Assembly: GCA_014656175.1 (NCBI GenBank) | Contig: BNBX01000002.1 | Span: 248,001-312,000 of the forward strand | DNA: 64,000 bases | Reading direction: 5' to 3' | Source: Streptomyces werraensis | GTDB taxonomy: Bacteria > Actinomycetota > Actinomycetes > Streptomycetales > Streptomycetaceae | Shown here: positions 1 through 9,200 of the stretch, piece after piece | How the letters are laid out: every line of letters starts with the position of its first letter | Position numbering within the stretch: position 1 is the stretch's first letter | The notes under the pieces: model-generated | Databases searched by the model: none | Seen by the model: the letters and a program-made list of their open reading frames with translations, nothing else | Told to the model about the DNA's origin: nothing | Program-made: the position numbers and the translations under genes

Positions 1-28
1 GATCGGGGCGGGGGCCGGGCGGGGCCGG

Positions 29-745
29 ATGGACGCGTATGCCGAGAGGCTGCGGGAGCTGGGGCATCCCCTTGGGCGGTTGCCCGGCCATCGGCTGGAC
101 GTCGAGCACCGGTTCGGCGTCCGGGTGCGCGGGCTCGGGTCGGTCAAGACCGTGCGGCAGCTTCGGGCGCGTTTTCCGGAGGTGCCGCCGAGTGAGGCCG
201 GTGCGGATGCCGGGCTGCACGCTGTCGGTGTGCCCGACGACGCCCGGGCTCAGGCGGCCGCGCGGCCCTTCGTCGCCGGCGGGTGGGCCCGCACCCCCGA
301 GGTGCGGTTCTTCGCGCTGCCCGAGCCGCTCGAGCCCGGTGACCTCGGGATGGCCTTTCTCCGGCAGCTTCCCCTGGACTGCCTGGAGGGCGACGGGACC
401 GCGGTCGCCTGTGTCACGACGCCCGATGACGTGCTCAACGAGCTCTTCTCCGCCGCCTGTTACGGCGGGGCCGGTGGGCAGGGGCAGGGCGGTGCGTATG
501 CGCGGCTCTTCGCGTGGGAGAGTCTGTACGCCCTCATGGGGCTACCCGCCGACGTGCCGTTCCTCGACGCGGTGCGGGCCACCCCCGATCACCGGTGGGT
601 GCGCTTCCTCGCATCCACCCCGTGGTTCCACCGCGACACCGCCGATCTGGGCCTCGCCGTACTCGACCCTTCGCGTACCCGCGTCGCGGTCCTCGCGGCC
701 ACCGACACCGATGTCATGGCGCCGGACGGGTCAGCACGGCCGTGA
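29..745 (+). CDS. Hypothetical protein, possibly 5'-truncated by window edge
   Basis: I do not recognise this 238-residue protein with certainty. It resembles uncharacterised Streptomyces proteins of the DUF6183 type, a memory-based guess. It has no signal peptide, membrane span or catalytic motif I can name. Codon use is strongly GC3-biased throughout, so it is truly coding. The reading frame stays open to base 2, so the first visible ATG at 29, which lacks a convincing ribosome binding site, may be internal and the real start may lie outside the window. Its 3' end overlaps the convergent GntR gene by 32 bp, so the two transcripts are antisense at their ends. Confidence 0.6.
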   Translation: MDAYAERLRELGHPLGRLPGHRLDVEHRFGVRVRGLGSVKTVRQLRARFPEVPPSEAGADAGLHAVGVPDDARAQAAARPFVAGGWARTPEVRFFALPEPLEPGDLGMAFLRQLPLDCLEGDGTAVACVTTPDDVLNELFSAACYGGAGGQGQGGAYARLFAWESLYALMGLPADVPFLDAVRATPDHRWVRFLASTPWFHRDTADLGLAVLDPSRTRVAVLAATDTDVMAPDGSARP

Positions 746-1478
746 ACTTGTAGCGGGAGCCCCGGTACACCGACCGGACCCACTCCACCGGCGTCCCGTT
801 CCCGTCCCGCGAGTGGCGGGACAGCAGCAGCATCGGCAGGCCCACGTCCGTGCCGAGCAGGCCCGCCTCGCGCGGGGTCGCCGGGGAGGTCTCGATGGTT
901 TCGTCGGCCTCCGCCGGCCGCACCCCGTACACCTCGGCGAGCGTGGTGTAGAGGGAGGTGTAACGGGTGAGGTTGCGGCGCAGGCCGGGGAAGCGGCGGG
1001 CGGAGAGGTGGGTCGCCTCGATCGCCATCGGCTCGCCGCCCGCCAGCCGCAGCCGCTCGATGCGCAGCACCCTGTCCTCCGGCTCGACCTCCAGCAGCGC
1101 CGCCAGCTCCTCGTCGGCCGCGACGTAGCCGATGTCCAGGACCCGCGAGGCGGGGTTCAGTCCCTGCGCCCTCATGTCCTCCGTGTAGGAGGTGAGCTGG
1201 AGCGTCCGGTACACCTTCGGACGTGCCACGAACGTGCCCTTGCCCTGGATCCGGTCCAGCCGCCCCTCGCTCACCAGCTCCAGCAGCGCCTTGCGGACCG
1301 TCGTACGGGACGTGCCGAACTCGACGGCGAGCAGCCGCTCGGCCGGCATCGGGGAGCCCGGGGCGCGCTCGTCCGTCATCTGCAGCAGCCGCTGCTTGAT
1401 GCGGTAGTACTTCGGCACGCGGTCCCGGCGGCCCGGCGCCCCCGTGCCGGGCTGGGCGCTGCTGACGTCCGTGCTCAT
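714..1478 (-). CDS. GntR/HutC-family repressor, DasR-like
   Basis: A 254-residue transcription factor with an N-terminal winged helix-turn-helix (about residues 24-90, including [10 protein letters not shown] and the wing [12 protein letters not shown]) and a C-terminal UTRA effector domain (about 110-250, with [12 protein letters not shown] and [17 protein letters not shown]). These motifs match DasR, the GlcNAc-responsive regulator, but many positions differ from the DasR I remember from S. coelicolor, so I read it as a paralogue. UTRA domains of this group bind glucosamine-6-phosphate or related phosphosugars. The start at 1478 follows a GGAAGG-type site, and the alternative upstream starts are not supported. 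It is transcribed divergently from the sugar importer, and dre-like palindromes fill the shared promoter region, so it probably represses both sides. Confidence 0.9.
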   Translation of the reverse strand: MSTDVSSAQPGTGAPGRRDRVPKYYRIKQRLLQMTDERAPGSPMPAERLLAVEFGTSRTTVRKALLELVSEGRLDRIQGKGTFVARPKVYRTLQLTSYTEDMRAQGLNPASRVLDIGYVAADEELAALLEVEPEDRVLRIERLRLAGGEPMAIEATHLSARRFPGLRRNLTRYTSLYTTLAEVYGVRPAEADETIETSPATPREAGLLGTDVGLPMLLLSRHSRDGNGTPVEWVRSVYRGSRYKFTAVLTRPAP

Positions 1479-1602
1479 GTCCTGCCTTCCGGTGCGGTGT
1501 CCGGCGCGCGGACGGCAGGAGCCGACCGCGGTGCACGTCGGCGGACCGCCAGGGGATCGGCGCCGCACGCTCGGCGATCCCGTTATAACGGCGCGCTCTC
1601 CC

Positions 1603-1618
1603 GTTGGTCTAGTCCAAC
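1603..1618. promoter_or_regulatory. dre-like operator 1 (GntR/DasR type)
   Basis: The 16-mer has half-sites GTTGGTCT and AGTCCAAC, a near-perfect inverted repeat. It matches the known DasR-responsive element pattern TGGTCTAGACCA except at the centre. It lies 125 bp upstream of the GntR start, so it probably controls the repressor gene itself. Confidence 0.7.
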
Positions 1619-1712
1619 CCTGTATCCCGTCCCTCTTTGGGCGGACATCTCCACCCCGCACAAGGGCCGTTGCCGTTACCCAGCCGTGAGTCGGACAACC
1701 CTTGACATGACC

Positions 1713-1753
1713 ATAGGTCTAGGCCAAGCTCCCCCTTGCTGGTCTAAACCATT
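1713..1753. promoter_or_regulatory. Tandem dre-like operators 2 and 3 before the importer
   Basis: Two further dre-like sites lie 25 bp apart: ATAGGTCT/AGGCCAAG at 1713-1728 and GCTGGTCT/AAACCATT at 1738-1753. Both keep the GGTCTA core of the DasR-family operator. A TTGACA hexamer at 1702-1707 just upstream could be the -35 element of the importer promoter, so a bound repressor would cover the promoter. The -10 is not clear. Confidence 0.65.
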
Positions 1754-1851
1754 TAGCGGAAGCCGGGTCCCAGCCCGCCGAGCTGTTGCGCCGTTGTCAG
1801 GGTCACCGCGAGGGCGTGGGTGTGCAAGGCATTCCTGAGGAGGGGTGGCGC

Positions 1852-3132
1852 GTGAAGCGCAAGCTGATAGCCGCGATCGGGGTCGCGGGCATGTTGTTCT
1901 CGGTCGCTGCGTGCGGGGGCGACGACGGCGGTGACAGCGGCAAGAAGGCCGGCGCGGACGGCTACGCCGGGCAGACGCTCACCGTCTGGGTCATGGACGG
2001 CTCCTCACCGGACCAGTGGCAGAAGGACCTCGCCGCCGAGTTCGAGAAGAAGACCAAGGCGAAGGTCAAGTTCGAGGTCCAGCAGTGGAACGGCATCCAG
2101 CAGAAGCTGACCACCGCCCTGTCCGAGGAGAACCCCCCGGACGTCTTCGAGATCGGCAACACCCAGACCCCCGCCTACGCCAAGACCGGCGGCCTCGCCG
2201 ACCTCGGGGACCTCAAGGAGGAGATCGGCGCCGACTGGACCGAGTCCCTCAACGAGTCCTCCATCTACGAGGGCAAGCAGTACGCCGCCCCCTGGTACTT
2301 CGCCAACCGCGTCGTCCTTTACAACAAGAAGGTCTGGGCCGACGCCGGCCTCAAGGACACCCCCAAGACCCGCGACGAGTTCTACACCGCGCTGAAGACC
2401 ATCGGTGAGAAGACCGACGCCGAGCCGATCTACCTGCCCGGCCAGAACTGGTACCACTTCGTCGGCCTGGTCATCGGCGAGGGCGGCGAACTCGTCAAGA
2501 AGGACGGCGACAAGTACGTCTCCAACCTCGACGACCCCAAGGTCGCCGCGGCCGCCGAGACCTACAAGAAGTTCCAGGCCCTGTCCAAGGCGCCCAAGGA
2601 CAAGGACGAGGCCACGCCGCAGCAGGGCGAGGTGTTCGCCAAGGGCAACGTCGGCGCCTTCATCGGCATGGGCTGGGAGGCCGGCATCGCCGTCGAGGCC
2701 AACCCGGCCATCGAGAAGCAGATCGGCTACTTCACCATCCCCGGCGCCACCGCCGACAAGCCCGAGGGCGTCTTCCTCGGCGGCTCCAACCTCGCCGTCG
2801 CCGCGGGCAGCCAGAAGCAGGAGCTCGCCAAGGAGTTCCTGAAGCTCGCCCTCTCCGACAAGTTCGAGGGCCAGCTCGCCAAGGAGAACGGCGTCATCCC
2901 CAACAAGGAGTCGCTGCAGAGCAACCTCAAGGGCAACGCGCCCGCCGAGGCCGCGGCGCCCGCCGCCGCCGTCGGCGGCACCACCCCGCTGATCCCCGAG
3001 TGGGCCGCCGTCGAGAACGACCCCAACCCGATCAAGACGTACCTGACCGCCGTCCTGAACGGCAAGTCCCCGGCCGCCGCCGCGAAGCAGGTCGAGGGCG
3101 AGTTCAACAAGCGCCTGGCGCAGCAGCAGTAA
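1852..3132 (+). CDS. Sugar ABC transporter substrate-binding lipoprotein
   Basis: This 426-residue family 1 (CUT1-type) extracellular sugar-binding protein captures its ligand at the outer face of the membrane. The start is GTG at 1852, six bases after GAGGAGGGG. An n-region KRK and hydrophobic stretch lead to a lipobox VAAC, with Cys21 the predicted lipidation site. The mature part shows the usual fold signatures (LTVWVMDGSS, PPDVFEIGNTQTPAY, GNVGAFIGMGWEAG). It is first in an operon with two permeases and a GH3 glucosaminidase, behind dre-like sites, which suggests an N-acetylglucosamine-containing ligand such as chitobiose or a wall-derived aminosugar. The exact ligand cannot be read from sequence. 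The last 60 residues are Ala-rich and low in complexity. Confidence 0.9.
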   Translation: MKRKLIAAIGVAGMLFSVAACGGDDGGDSGKKAGADGYAGQTLTVWVMDGSSPDQWQKDLAAEFEKKTKAKVKFEVQQWNGIQQKLTTALSEENPPDVFEIGNTQTPAYAKTGGLADLGDLKEEIGADWTESLNESSIYEGKQYAAPWYFANRVVLYNKKVWADAGLKDTPKTRDEFYTALKTIGEKTDAEPIYLPGQNWYHFVGLVIGEGGELVKKDGDKYVSNLDDPKVAAAAETYKKFQALSKAPKDKDEATPQQGEVFAKGNVGAFIGMGWEAGIAVEANPAIEKQIGYFTIPGATADKPEGVFLGGSNLAVAAGSQKQELAKEFLKLALSDKFEGQLAKENGVIPNKESLQSNLKGNAPAEAAAPAAAVGGTTPLIPEWAAVENDPNPIKTYLTAVLNGKSPAAAAKQVEGEFNKRLAQQQ

Positions 3133-3220
3133 CAGCGCACGCGCTCCGACCGGAGCGGGGACCGGCCGACGGGACGGTCCCCGCCCCGCGTTGAGCACGC
3201 CGAGAAGAGAGATCGCGAGC

Positions 3221-4207
3221 ATGACCGTGCAGACCGAACGGCCGCCCTCAGGACCGGCGGACGTCCGCAAGTCGGACGACCCCGCACCCGCCGGGCCCCG
3301 ACCCAGAGCCGCGTCGCGGGCCGGCGCGCTCGCCCCGTACCTCCTGCTGCTGCCCGCCTGCGCGGCCACCGTGCTGCTGCTGGGCTGGCCGCTGCTGAAG
3401 GACCTGCTGCTGTCGTTCCAGAACCTCAACATGGCGCAGCTGATCCAGCACGTCACCGAGTGGAACGGCATCGACAACTACAAGGAGGTCCTCACCGGGG
3501 AGGACTTCTGGCGGGTCACCCTCCGCTCCATCCTGTTCACGGCCGTCAACGTCGTCCTCACCATGCTGCTGGGCGCCCTCGTCGGTCTGCTGCTCGCCCG
3601 CCTCGGCAAGCGGATGCGGTTCACCCTGATGATCGGCCTGGTGCTGGCCTGGGCGATGCCGGTGGTCGCCGCCACCACCGTCTACCAGTGGCTGTTCGCG
3701 CAGCGCTTCGGCGTCGTCAACTGGGTGCTCGACAAGCTCGGATGGCACTCCATGGCCGACCACAGCTGGACCAGCAGCCAGATGTCGACGTTCTTCGTCG
3801 TCACCCTGCTCATCGTCTGGATGTCCGTGCCGTTCGTCGCGATCAACCTCTACGCGGCGACCACCACCATCCCCGGCGAGCTGTACGAGGCGGCCGCGCT
3901 CGACGGCGCCGGCGCCTGGCGCAGCTTCACCACCGTCACCCTGCCGTTCCTGCGGCCGTTCCTCTACGCCACGACGTTCCTGGAGATCATCTGGATCTTC
4001 AAGGCGTTCGTCCAGGTCTTCACCTTCAACGGCGGCGGCCCCGACCGGCTCACCGAGATCCTGCCCGTCTACGCCTACATCGAGGGCGTCGGCAACCAGC
4101 ACTACGGCATGGGCGCGGCGATCGCGGTGCTGACCATCCTGATCATGCTCGGCCTGACCGCGTACTACCTCAGGATCGTGCTCAAGCAAGAGGAGGACGA
4201 GCTGTGA
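3221..4207 (+). CDS. Sugar ABC transporter permease (MalF type)
   Basis: A 328-residue inner-membrane permease with about six transmembrane helices after a roughly 35-residue cytoplasmic N-terminus. The EAA loop that contacts the ATPase is visible as YEAAALDGAGAWRSF, about 100 residues from the C-terminus. ATG at 3221 is preferred over an in-frame upstream start at 3191 because GAAGAGAG lies just ahead of it and homologues begin with a short polar tail. It is 88 bp downstream of the binding-protein gene and overlaps the next permease by 4 bp (GTGA), so the two are translationally coupled. No ABC ATPase is encoded here. In Streptomyces such importers share the general ATPase MsiK, which I infer applies. 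Confidence 0.92.
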   Translation: MTVQTERPPSGPADVRKSDDPAPAGPRPRAASRAGALAPYLLLLPACAATVLLLGWPLLKDLLLSFQNLNMAQLIQHVTEWNGIDNYKEVLTGEDFWRVTLRSILFTAVNVVLTMLLGALVGLLLARLGKRMRFTLMIGLVLAWAMPVVAATTVYQWLFAQRFGVVNWVLDKLGWHSMADHSWTSSQMSTFFVVTLLIVWMSVPFVAINLYAATTTIPGELYEAAALDGAGAWRSFTTVTLPFLRPFLYATTFLEIIWIFKAFVQVFTFNGGGPDRLTEILPVYAYIEGVGNQHYGMGAAIAVLTILIMLGLTAYYLRIVLKQEEDEL

Positions 4208-5037
4208 AGCGCTCGCTCTTCGGCCGTGTCTGGCCCAACGCCACCGCCCTCGTCGTCTTCGCCGGCTGCGTCTTCCCCGTGTACTGGATGTTCGCCACGG
4301 CGCTGAAGCCGACCGGCGACATCATCGCGGAGGACCCGGTCTGGTTCCCCACGGACATCACGTTCGAGCACTTCGGGACCGCGACGGACGCCGAGCACTT
4401 CTGGACGTATCTCCGCAACTCGCTCACCGTCACCTGCCTGGCCGTCCTCTTCTCCCTGATCATCGCGCTGGCCGGCTCGTTCGCCCTGGCCCGCATGCGG
4501 TTCAAGGGGCGGCGCGGCTTCGTCATCGCCTTCATGCTGGCCCAGATGGCGCCCTGGGAGGTCATGGTCATCGCGATCTACATGATCGTGCGCGACGCCT
4601 CCATGCTGAACAGCCTGGTGCCGCTGACCGCGTTCTACATGATGATGATCCTGCCCTTCACCATCCTGACGCTGCGCGGCTTCGTCGCCGCCGTGCCGAA
4701 GGAGCTGGAGGAGTCCGCGATGGTGGACGGCTGCACCCGCGCCCAGGCGTTCCGCCGCGTCATCCTGCCGCTGCTCGCGCCCGGCCTGATGTCCACGTCC
4801 ATGTTCGGCTTCATCACCGCCTGGAACGAGTTCCCCCTCGTCCTGGTGCTCAGCAAGGAGTCCGGCGGCGCGCAGACCCTGCCGCTGTGGCTGTCCAGCT
4901 TCCAGACCCAGTTCGGCGACGACTGGGGTGCGACCATGGCCGCCTCCTCGCTGTTCGCCGTGCCGATCCTGATCCTCTTCGTCTTCCTGCAGCGCCGCGC
5001 CGTCAGCGGCCTCACCGCAGGCGCCGTGAAGGGATAA
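4204..5037 (+). CDS. Sugar ABC transporter permease (MalG type)
   Basis: A 277-residue second permease subunit starting at GTG 4204 within the stop codon of its partner. It has six predicted membrane spans and a clear EAA loop (EESAMVDGCTRAQAFRRV) at about residues 175-195. It pairs with the upstream permease to form the CUT1-type channel. The next gene, a GH3 glycosidase, begins 9 bp after its stop, so uptake and hydrolysis are one transcriptional unit. This order (binding protein, permeases, glucosaminidase) mirrors the dasABCD arrangement known in Streptomyces. Confidence 0.92.
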   Translation: MKRSLFGRVWPNATALVVFAGCVFPVYWMFATALKPTGDIIAEDPVWFPTDITFEHFGTATDAEHFWTYLRNSLTVTCLAVLFSLIIALAGSFALARMRFKGRRGFVIAFMLAQMAPWEVMVIAIYMIVRDASMLNSLVPLTAFYMMMILPFTILTLRGFVAAVPKELEESAMVDGCTRAQAFRRVILPLLAPGLMSTSMFGFITAWNEFPLVLVLSKESGGAQTLPLWLSSFQTQFGDDWGATMAASSLFAVPILILFVFLQRRAVSGLTAGAVKG

Positions 5038-5046
5038 CGCCCCCAG

Positions 5047-6537
5047 ATGACGACATTCACCACCGGCGCCGGCACCCTCACCCGGGACGCGCTCGCCGTG
5101 CTGCAGCCGGGGTTCACCGGCACCACCGCACCGGACTGGGTGCGGCGCAGACTGGCCGAGGGCCTGGTCTCCGTCGCCCTGTTCGGCCGCAACGTCGCCG
5201 ACCCCGAGCAGGTCACCGCCCTCACCGCCCAGCTGCGGGCCGAACGGGACGACCTGCTGGTGGCCATCGACGAGGAGGCCGGCGACGTCACCCGCCTCGA
5301 GGTCCGCACCGGCTCCTCCTTCCCCGGCAACCACGCCCTCGGCGCCGTCGACGACCCCGCCCTCACCCGGCGGGTGGCCCGCGAACTGGGCCGCCGGCTC
5401 GCCGCATGCGGCGTCAACCTCAACTGGGCGCCCTCGGCCGACGTCAACGCCAACCCCGACAACCCGGTGATCGGCGTACGCTCCTTCGGCCGCGACCCCG
5501 CCCTGGTCGCCCGGCACACCGCCGCCTACGTCGAGGGCCTGCAGTCCAACGGCGTCGCCGCCTGCACCAAGCACTTCCCCGGCCACGGCGACACCAGCGT
5601 CGACTCCCACCACGCGCTCCCGCAGATCGACCTGGACGCCACCACGCTGCACGAGCGGGAACTCCGCCCGTTCCGCGCCGCCATCGAGGCCGGCACCCGC
5701 GCCGTCATGACCGCCCACATCCGGGTGCCCGTGCTCGACCCGGACCGCCCCGCCACCCTCTCCCCGCGCATCCTCACCGGCCTGCTGCGCGAAGAGCTCG
5801 GCTACGACGGCCTCATCGTCACCGACGGCATGGAGATGGGCGCCGTCGCCGGCACCTACGGCCTCGAACACGGGGTCGTGCTGGCCATCGCGGCCGGCGC
5901 CGACGCGATCTGCGTGGGCGGGGGACTGGCCGACGAGGACACGGTGCTGCGGCTCCAGGACGCCCTCGTCACCGCCGTGCGCTCCGGCGAACTGCCCGAG
6001 GAGCGGCTCGCCGACGCGGCCGCCCGGGTCAGGTCCCTCGCCGCGTGGACGACCGGCATGCGGCGCCCGCCCGCCGCCGCCGACGACCCCGCGCCGGAGA
6101 TCGGCCTGACCGCCGCCCGCCGCGCGGTCACCGTCACCCGCGCGGCCGGTCCCGCGCCGGTCACGGACCCCGTGTACGTCGCCACGTTCAGCCCCGCCCC
6201 CAACATCGCCGTCGGCGACGAGACACCGTGGGGCGTCGGCACGGAGCTGGAACGGCTTCTCCCGGGCACCGCCACCGGCCACTTCACCGGCCCCGACGCC
6301 GGCACGGAGGCGCTGCGCGCGGCCGGCGGCCGACGGGTCGTCGCCGTGGTCCGTGACGAACACCGGCACCCGTGGATGGGGGCGGCCCTGGACACGCTGA
6401 TCTCGGCGGGCCCGGACACGGTGGTCGTGGAGATGGGCGTGCCCCAGTCCGCGCCGCGCGGTGCGGTGCACATCGCTACGCACGGGGCGGCGAGGGTGTG
6501 CGGCGTGGCCGCGGCGGAGGCGGTCCTGGCGGGCTGA
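5047..6537 (+). CDS. GH3 beta-N-acetylglucosaminidase (NagZ-like)
   Basis: A 496-residue glycoside hydrolase family 3 enzyme without a signal peptide, so it should act in the cytoplasm on imported aminosugar oligomers. The (beta/alpha)8 domain carries the NagZ-type signature KHFPGHGDT at 175-183, the Asp-His acid/base loop DSH at 186-188, and the nucleophile Asp260 in IVTDGMEM. About 150 further residues form a GH3 C-terminal domain that short NagZ proteins lack. Expected products are GlcNAc from chitobiose or from GlcNAc-linked wall fragments. It is the last gene of the dre-controlled operon, and its GlcNAc-6-P-derived products would be the natural inducers of the divergent regulator. Confidence 0.9.
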   Translation: MTTFTTGAGTLTRDALAVLQPGFTGTTAPDWVRRRLAEGLVSVALFGRNVADPEQVTALTAQLRAERDDLLVAIDEEAGDVTRLEVRTGSSFPGNHALGAVDDPALTRRVARELGRRLAACGVNLNWAPSADVNANPDNPVIGVRSFGRDPALVARHTAAYVEGLQSNGVAACTKHFPGHGDTSVDSHHALPQIDLDATTLHERELRPFRAAIEAGTRAVMTAHIRVPVLDPDRPATLSPRILTGLLREELGYDGLIVTDGMEMGAVAGTYGLEHGVVLAIAAGADAICVGGGLADEDTVLRLQDALVTAVRSGELPEERLADAAARVRSLAAWTTGMRRPPAAADDPAPEIGLTAARRAVTVTRAAGPAPVTDPVYVATFSPAPNIAVGDETPWGVGTELERLLPGTATGHFTGPDAGTEALRAAGGRRVVAVVRDEHRHPWMGAALDTLISAGPDTVVVEMGVPQSAPRGAVHIATHGAARVCGVAAAEAVLAG

Positions 6538-6546
6538 CCCACCCTT

Positions 6547-6644
6547 GGGGCTGCGCCCCCTGACGCCCCTTGATCGGCCCTGACGGGTCCTCGTCCTCGA
6601 ACGCCGGACGGGCTGGGAGGAGCGGGGTCCGAGGCGGAGCCCCG
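6547..6644. repeat. Streptomyces intergenic palindromic repeat / terminator
   Basis: After the GH3 stop come a small hairpin (GGGGC-TGC-GCCCC, 6547-6559) and the motif CGAACGCCGGACGGGCTG at 6598-6615, followed by GGGGTCC paired with GGAGCCCC at about 6624-6643. The CGCCGGACGGGCTG word is one of the common dispersed intergenic repeats of Streptomyces genomes. The hairpins probably end both convergent transcripts. Confidence 0.5.
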
Positions 6645-6688
6645 GGTCGGGACGGGAAGGGGTGGCGGGGGCTAACACCCCCCGCCCT

Positions 6689-7282
6689 TCACGGGTACAG
6701 CTTCTCGCCCGCCGTCAGCATGGCCACGAACTTCTCGATCCGCGCCGCCCGCGTCCCCGCCCGCTTCGCCTCCTCGATCCGGTGCAGAATCGCATACCGG
6801 TTCCGGCTGTCCAGCGAGTCGAAGAACTCCCGCGCCTGAGCAGGCGCGGCGTCCAACGCCGCCCGCAGATCGTCGGGCACGGTGGCCGCCCGCTGACTCG
6901 CGTACGCCGCCTCCCACCGCCCGTCGGCCTTGGCCCTCTCCACCTCGCGCAGTCCCGCCGCCCGCATACGCCCCTGCTCGATCAGCTCGACCGCCTTCTG
7001 CCGATTGACCGCGGACCACCGACTCCGCGCACGCCGCGGCGTGAACCGCTGGACCCAATGCGTCTCGTCCAGACTCCTCTTCTGCCCGTCGATCCACCCG
7101 AAGCACAGCGCGGACTCCAGCGCGGTGGCGTAGTCGACGCCCTTCAGACCGGATCCCTTCCGCGGAATCTTCAGCCACAGTCCCTCGGGGTCCCCCTGGT
7201 GCTCCTCCAGCCACGCCTCGAAGTCCTCCTGGGTCTCGAAACCCAGCACCGGCCCTGTCGTACCGCCCGTCTCACCAGCCAT
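6689..7282 (-). CDS. YdeI/OmpD-associated-family protein
   Basis: A 197-residue member of the YdeI (bacteriocin-protection/OmdA) family. Visible family features are the N-terminal region ending in LWLKIPRKGSG, the central ALCFGWIDGQKRSLDE block and the WSAVNRQKAVELI helix, then a C-terminal segment (REFFDSLDSRNRYAILHRIE) of the kind found in this family. The biochemical role is unknown, although members have been linked to peptide-stress resistance. There is no signal peptide. An in-frame ATG four codons upstream (7294) is equally possible, and neither has a good ribosome binding site. It stands alone and converges on the glucosaminidase operon. Confidence 0.85.
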   Translation of the reverse strand: MAGETGGTTGPVLGFETQEDFEAWLEEHQGDPEGLWLKIPRKGSGLKGVDYATALESALCFGWIDGQKRSLDETHWVQRFTPRRARSRWSAVNRQKAVELIEQGRMRAAGLREVERAKADGRWEAAYASQRAATVPDDLRAALDAAPAQAREFFDSLDSRNRYAILHRIEEAKRAGTRAARIEKFVAMLTAGEKLYP

Positions 7283-7440
7283 GCGCACATGCAAGCGGTG
7301 CCGGCGACCAAGGTCAACAGCCGCCGGGTACCCGGGTGTTGCGGGCGGAACGATGGCGGAGCGTGTCGTTATTGGGCCGAACGGGTGACCATGGGTAAGA
7401 ATTGGCCGATGCAGACAGCCAGCGCGACAGGGGACGGAGC

Positions 7441-7836
7441 ATGCCGGTGAGCAGCCACGATGTCACCGACGAACAGTGGGAGGGGCTCGCCCAGGTCGTG
7501 CCGCTGCGGGGCCGCGACGCATGGCCGTCCTCGGTCGGCCACCGCGTCGGGCCGGAGGCCAGGACGGAGGCGCGGCGCCGCTTCGTCGTCCTGCGTGTGA
7601 ACGTCTTCGCGGACGCCCGCGAGGTCGCCGAGACCCTGATGTCCGGCATACCCGTCCTCCTCGATCTGACGGGCGCGGAACCGGACGTCGCCAAGCGCGT
7701 CCTCGACTTCAGCACGGGTGTCGTCTTCGGCCTCGCCAGCGGAATGCACCGCGTGGACCGCAACGTCTTCCTGCTGACGCCGGAGGGCATGGAGGTCACA
7801 GGCCTGATGGAGGGCGTAGGGGCGCCGGGCGCGTGA
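7441..7836 (+). CDS. SepF-like cell division protein paralogue
   Basis: A 131-residue protein with the SepF core: beta strand RRFVVLRVNVFADAREVAE, the region IPVLLDLTGAEPDVAKRVLDF and the dimer/oligomer segment STGVVFGLASGMHRVDRNVF. SepF tethers FtsZ to the membrane in Gram-positives. This copy has a short N-terminus without a clear amphipathic membrane helix, so it is probably an accessory SepF rather than the main one beside ftsZ. Streptomyces usually encode three SepF-like proteins (known). The start ATG at 7441 is preceded by GGACGGAG. It is monocistronic, with 146 bp before the next gene. Confidence 0.85.
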   Translation: MPVSSHDVTDEQWEGLAQVVPLRGRDAWPSSVGHRVGPEARTEARRRFVVLRVNVFADAREVAETLMSGIPVLLDLTGAEPDVAKRVLDFSTGVVFGLASGMHRVDRNVFLLTPEGMEVTGLMEGVGAPGA

Positions 7837-7982
7837 CGGTTCACGCGCCCCGCGCGCACGGACCCGAGGGGCGCGTACGGCGCTCGGGCGTGGGATGACG
7901 CCACGGGGTCACGCCGTCCGTTCGTAGGAACCGCCCCCGAGGGAACGGTTCGGCGGCAGCGGAAGCGTTTAGCGTCCGGCGC

Positions 7983-9200
7983 ATGACCCCGCCGCCCCCG
8001 CCCCAGCCGGTCGCGACGACGCCCCCGCCGCCCGCCGCGCCCCCCACGCACGCTCCCACGGATGCCGGGCGGGCCCGGCGCCCCGCGCTGCCCCGGGTCA
8101 CCGAGCTGCTGCTCTCCGCCTTCGCCGGGCACCGCGGCACCACGTTCCGCCTGGGCGACCTGACCCTGCTCGCCGGCCCCAGCGGCACGGGCAAGACCGT
8201 CGCGCTGCGCGCGTACGAGGCGCTCGCCCGGCTCGGCGGCGGTGCCGAACTGGGCGAGGTGTTCCCGGACCCGTCGGCCTGCGTCCCGGAGCGGGCCCGG
8301 CCCGACGCCCAGCGCCGCCGCGGCTTCCGCATCGGCTGCACCGCCGACGGCCCCGAGGGCCCGGTCCGCCTGGAGGTCGCCGTCCAGGCGGAACCCGAAC
8401 TGCGCATCGTGGGCGAAAGGCTGTCCGCCGACGGCCTGGTCCTGCTGGAGACCGCGCTGCGCGACCCGCGCCGGCGCACCGTGCAGGCCGCCTGGCACAC
8501 GGCGGGCGCCACCGCCGTCACCCGCGCGCCTCTCCCCGACGACCGTCTCGGCACCGCGCTGCTGCCGCTGCGCGTGGCCGGCACGACCGAAGGACAGCTC
8601 CGCGTGCTGGCCGCGGCCGAGCAGATGCTGGTGGCGCTGCGCTCCGTCTTCCCCTGCGACCCCCGCCCCGAGCGGATGCGGAACCCCGTGCCGGCGGGCA
8701 GCGGCCGGCTGCTCCCGGGCTGCGAGAACCTCGCCGACGTGCTGTGGCGCACCCGCTCGGAGTGCACCCGCCGCCACGCGCTGCTGGTGGACGCGGTGCG
8801 CGTCGGCTGCGCCGGACCCGTCGCCGACCTGCTCTCCGAGCCGTGCGCCGGAGGCCGCCTGGTGCGGGCCGTGCTGGAGCGCGACAACGGCGTCCGCACC
8901 GCGCTGCGGCGGCTCGGCGACGGCGAACTGCGCTACACCGCCCTTGCGCTGGTGCTGCTCACCGGCCCCGGTGTGCTGGAGGCCGACGTGCCCGGCGAGG
9001 TGCCGGCCGCCCTGCAGTGCCTGACCGTCCTCGCCGACAACCTGGACCGGGCGCAGGATCCGGCCCAGCGCGCGGCCCTGCTGGCGCTGGCGGCGCGGAT
9101 GTGCGAGCGGGGGCACATCCGCCTGGTCGGCGCGGTGAGCGACGCCACCTGGGCCGCCGGGGTGCCCGGAGCGACCGTGGTACACCTGAGGCGTGACTGA
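7983..9200 (+). CDS. P-loop ATPase (ABC/RecF-like AAA_21 type)
   Basis: A 405-residue cytoplasmic ATPase. After a 35-residue Pro-rich N-terminus comes a strand and Walker A, GPSGTGKT (65-72). Late in the protein, LGDGELRYTALALVLL resembles an ABC signature, followed by LTVLADNLDR at the Walker B position, where the usual acidic pair is not obvious, and a terminal D-loop/H-loop-like stretch (RLVGAVSDATW). This order fits the AAA_21/RecF-like group of ABC ATPases seen in OLD-like and conflict-associated proteins. It overlaps the downstream MazG-like gene by 8 bp, so the two are co-translated. The function is not established, and the weak Walker B argues for an unusual or reduced ATPase. Confidence 0.75.
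   Translation: MTPPPPPQPVATTPPPPAAPPTHAPTDAGRARRPALPRVTELLLSAFAGHRGTTFRLGDLTLLAGPSGTGKTVALRAYEALARLGGGAELGEVFPDPSACVPERARPDAQRRRGFRIGCTADGPEGPVRLEVAVQAEPELRIVGERLSADGLVLLETALRDPRRRTVQAAWHTAGATAVTRAPLPDDRLGTALLPLRVAGTTEGQLRVLAAAEQMLVALRSVFPCDPRPERMRNPVPAGSGRLLPGCENLADVLWRTRSECTRRHALLVDAVRVGCAGPVADLLSEPCAGGRLVRAVLERDNGVRTALRRLGDGELRYTALALVLLTGPGVLEADVPGEVPAALQCLTVLADNLDRAQDPAQRAALLALAARMCERGHIRLVGAVSDATWAAGVPGATVVHLRRD

Noticed and set aside
714..1478. Calling the GntR regulator DasR itself
   Set aside because: The motifs are DasR-like, but many positions differ from the DasR I remember. Without a genome-wide check the paralogue reading is safer.
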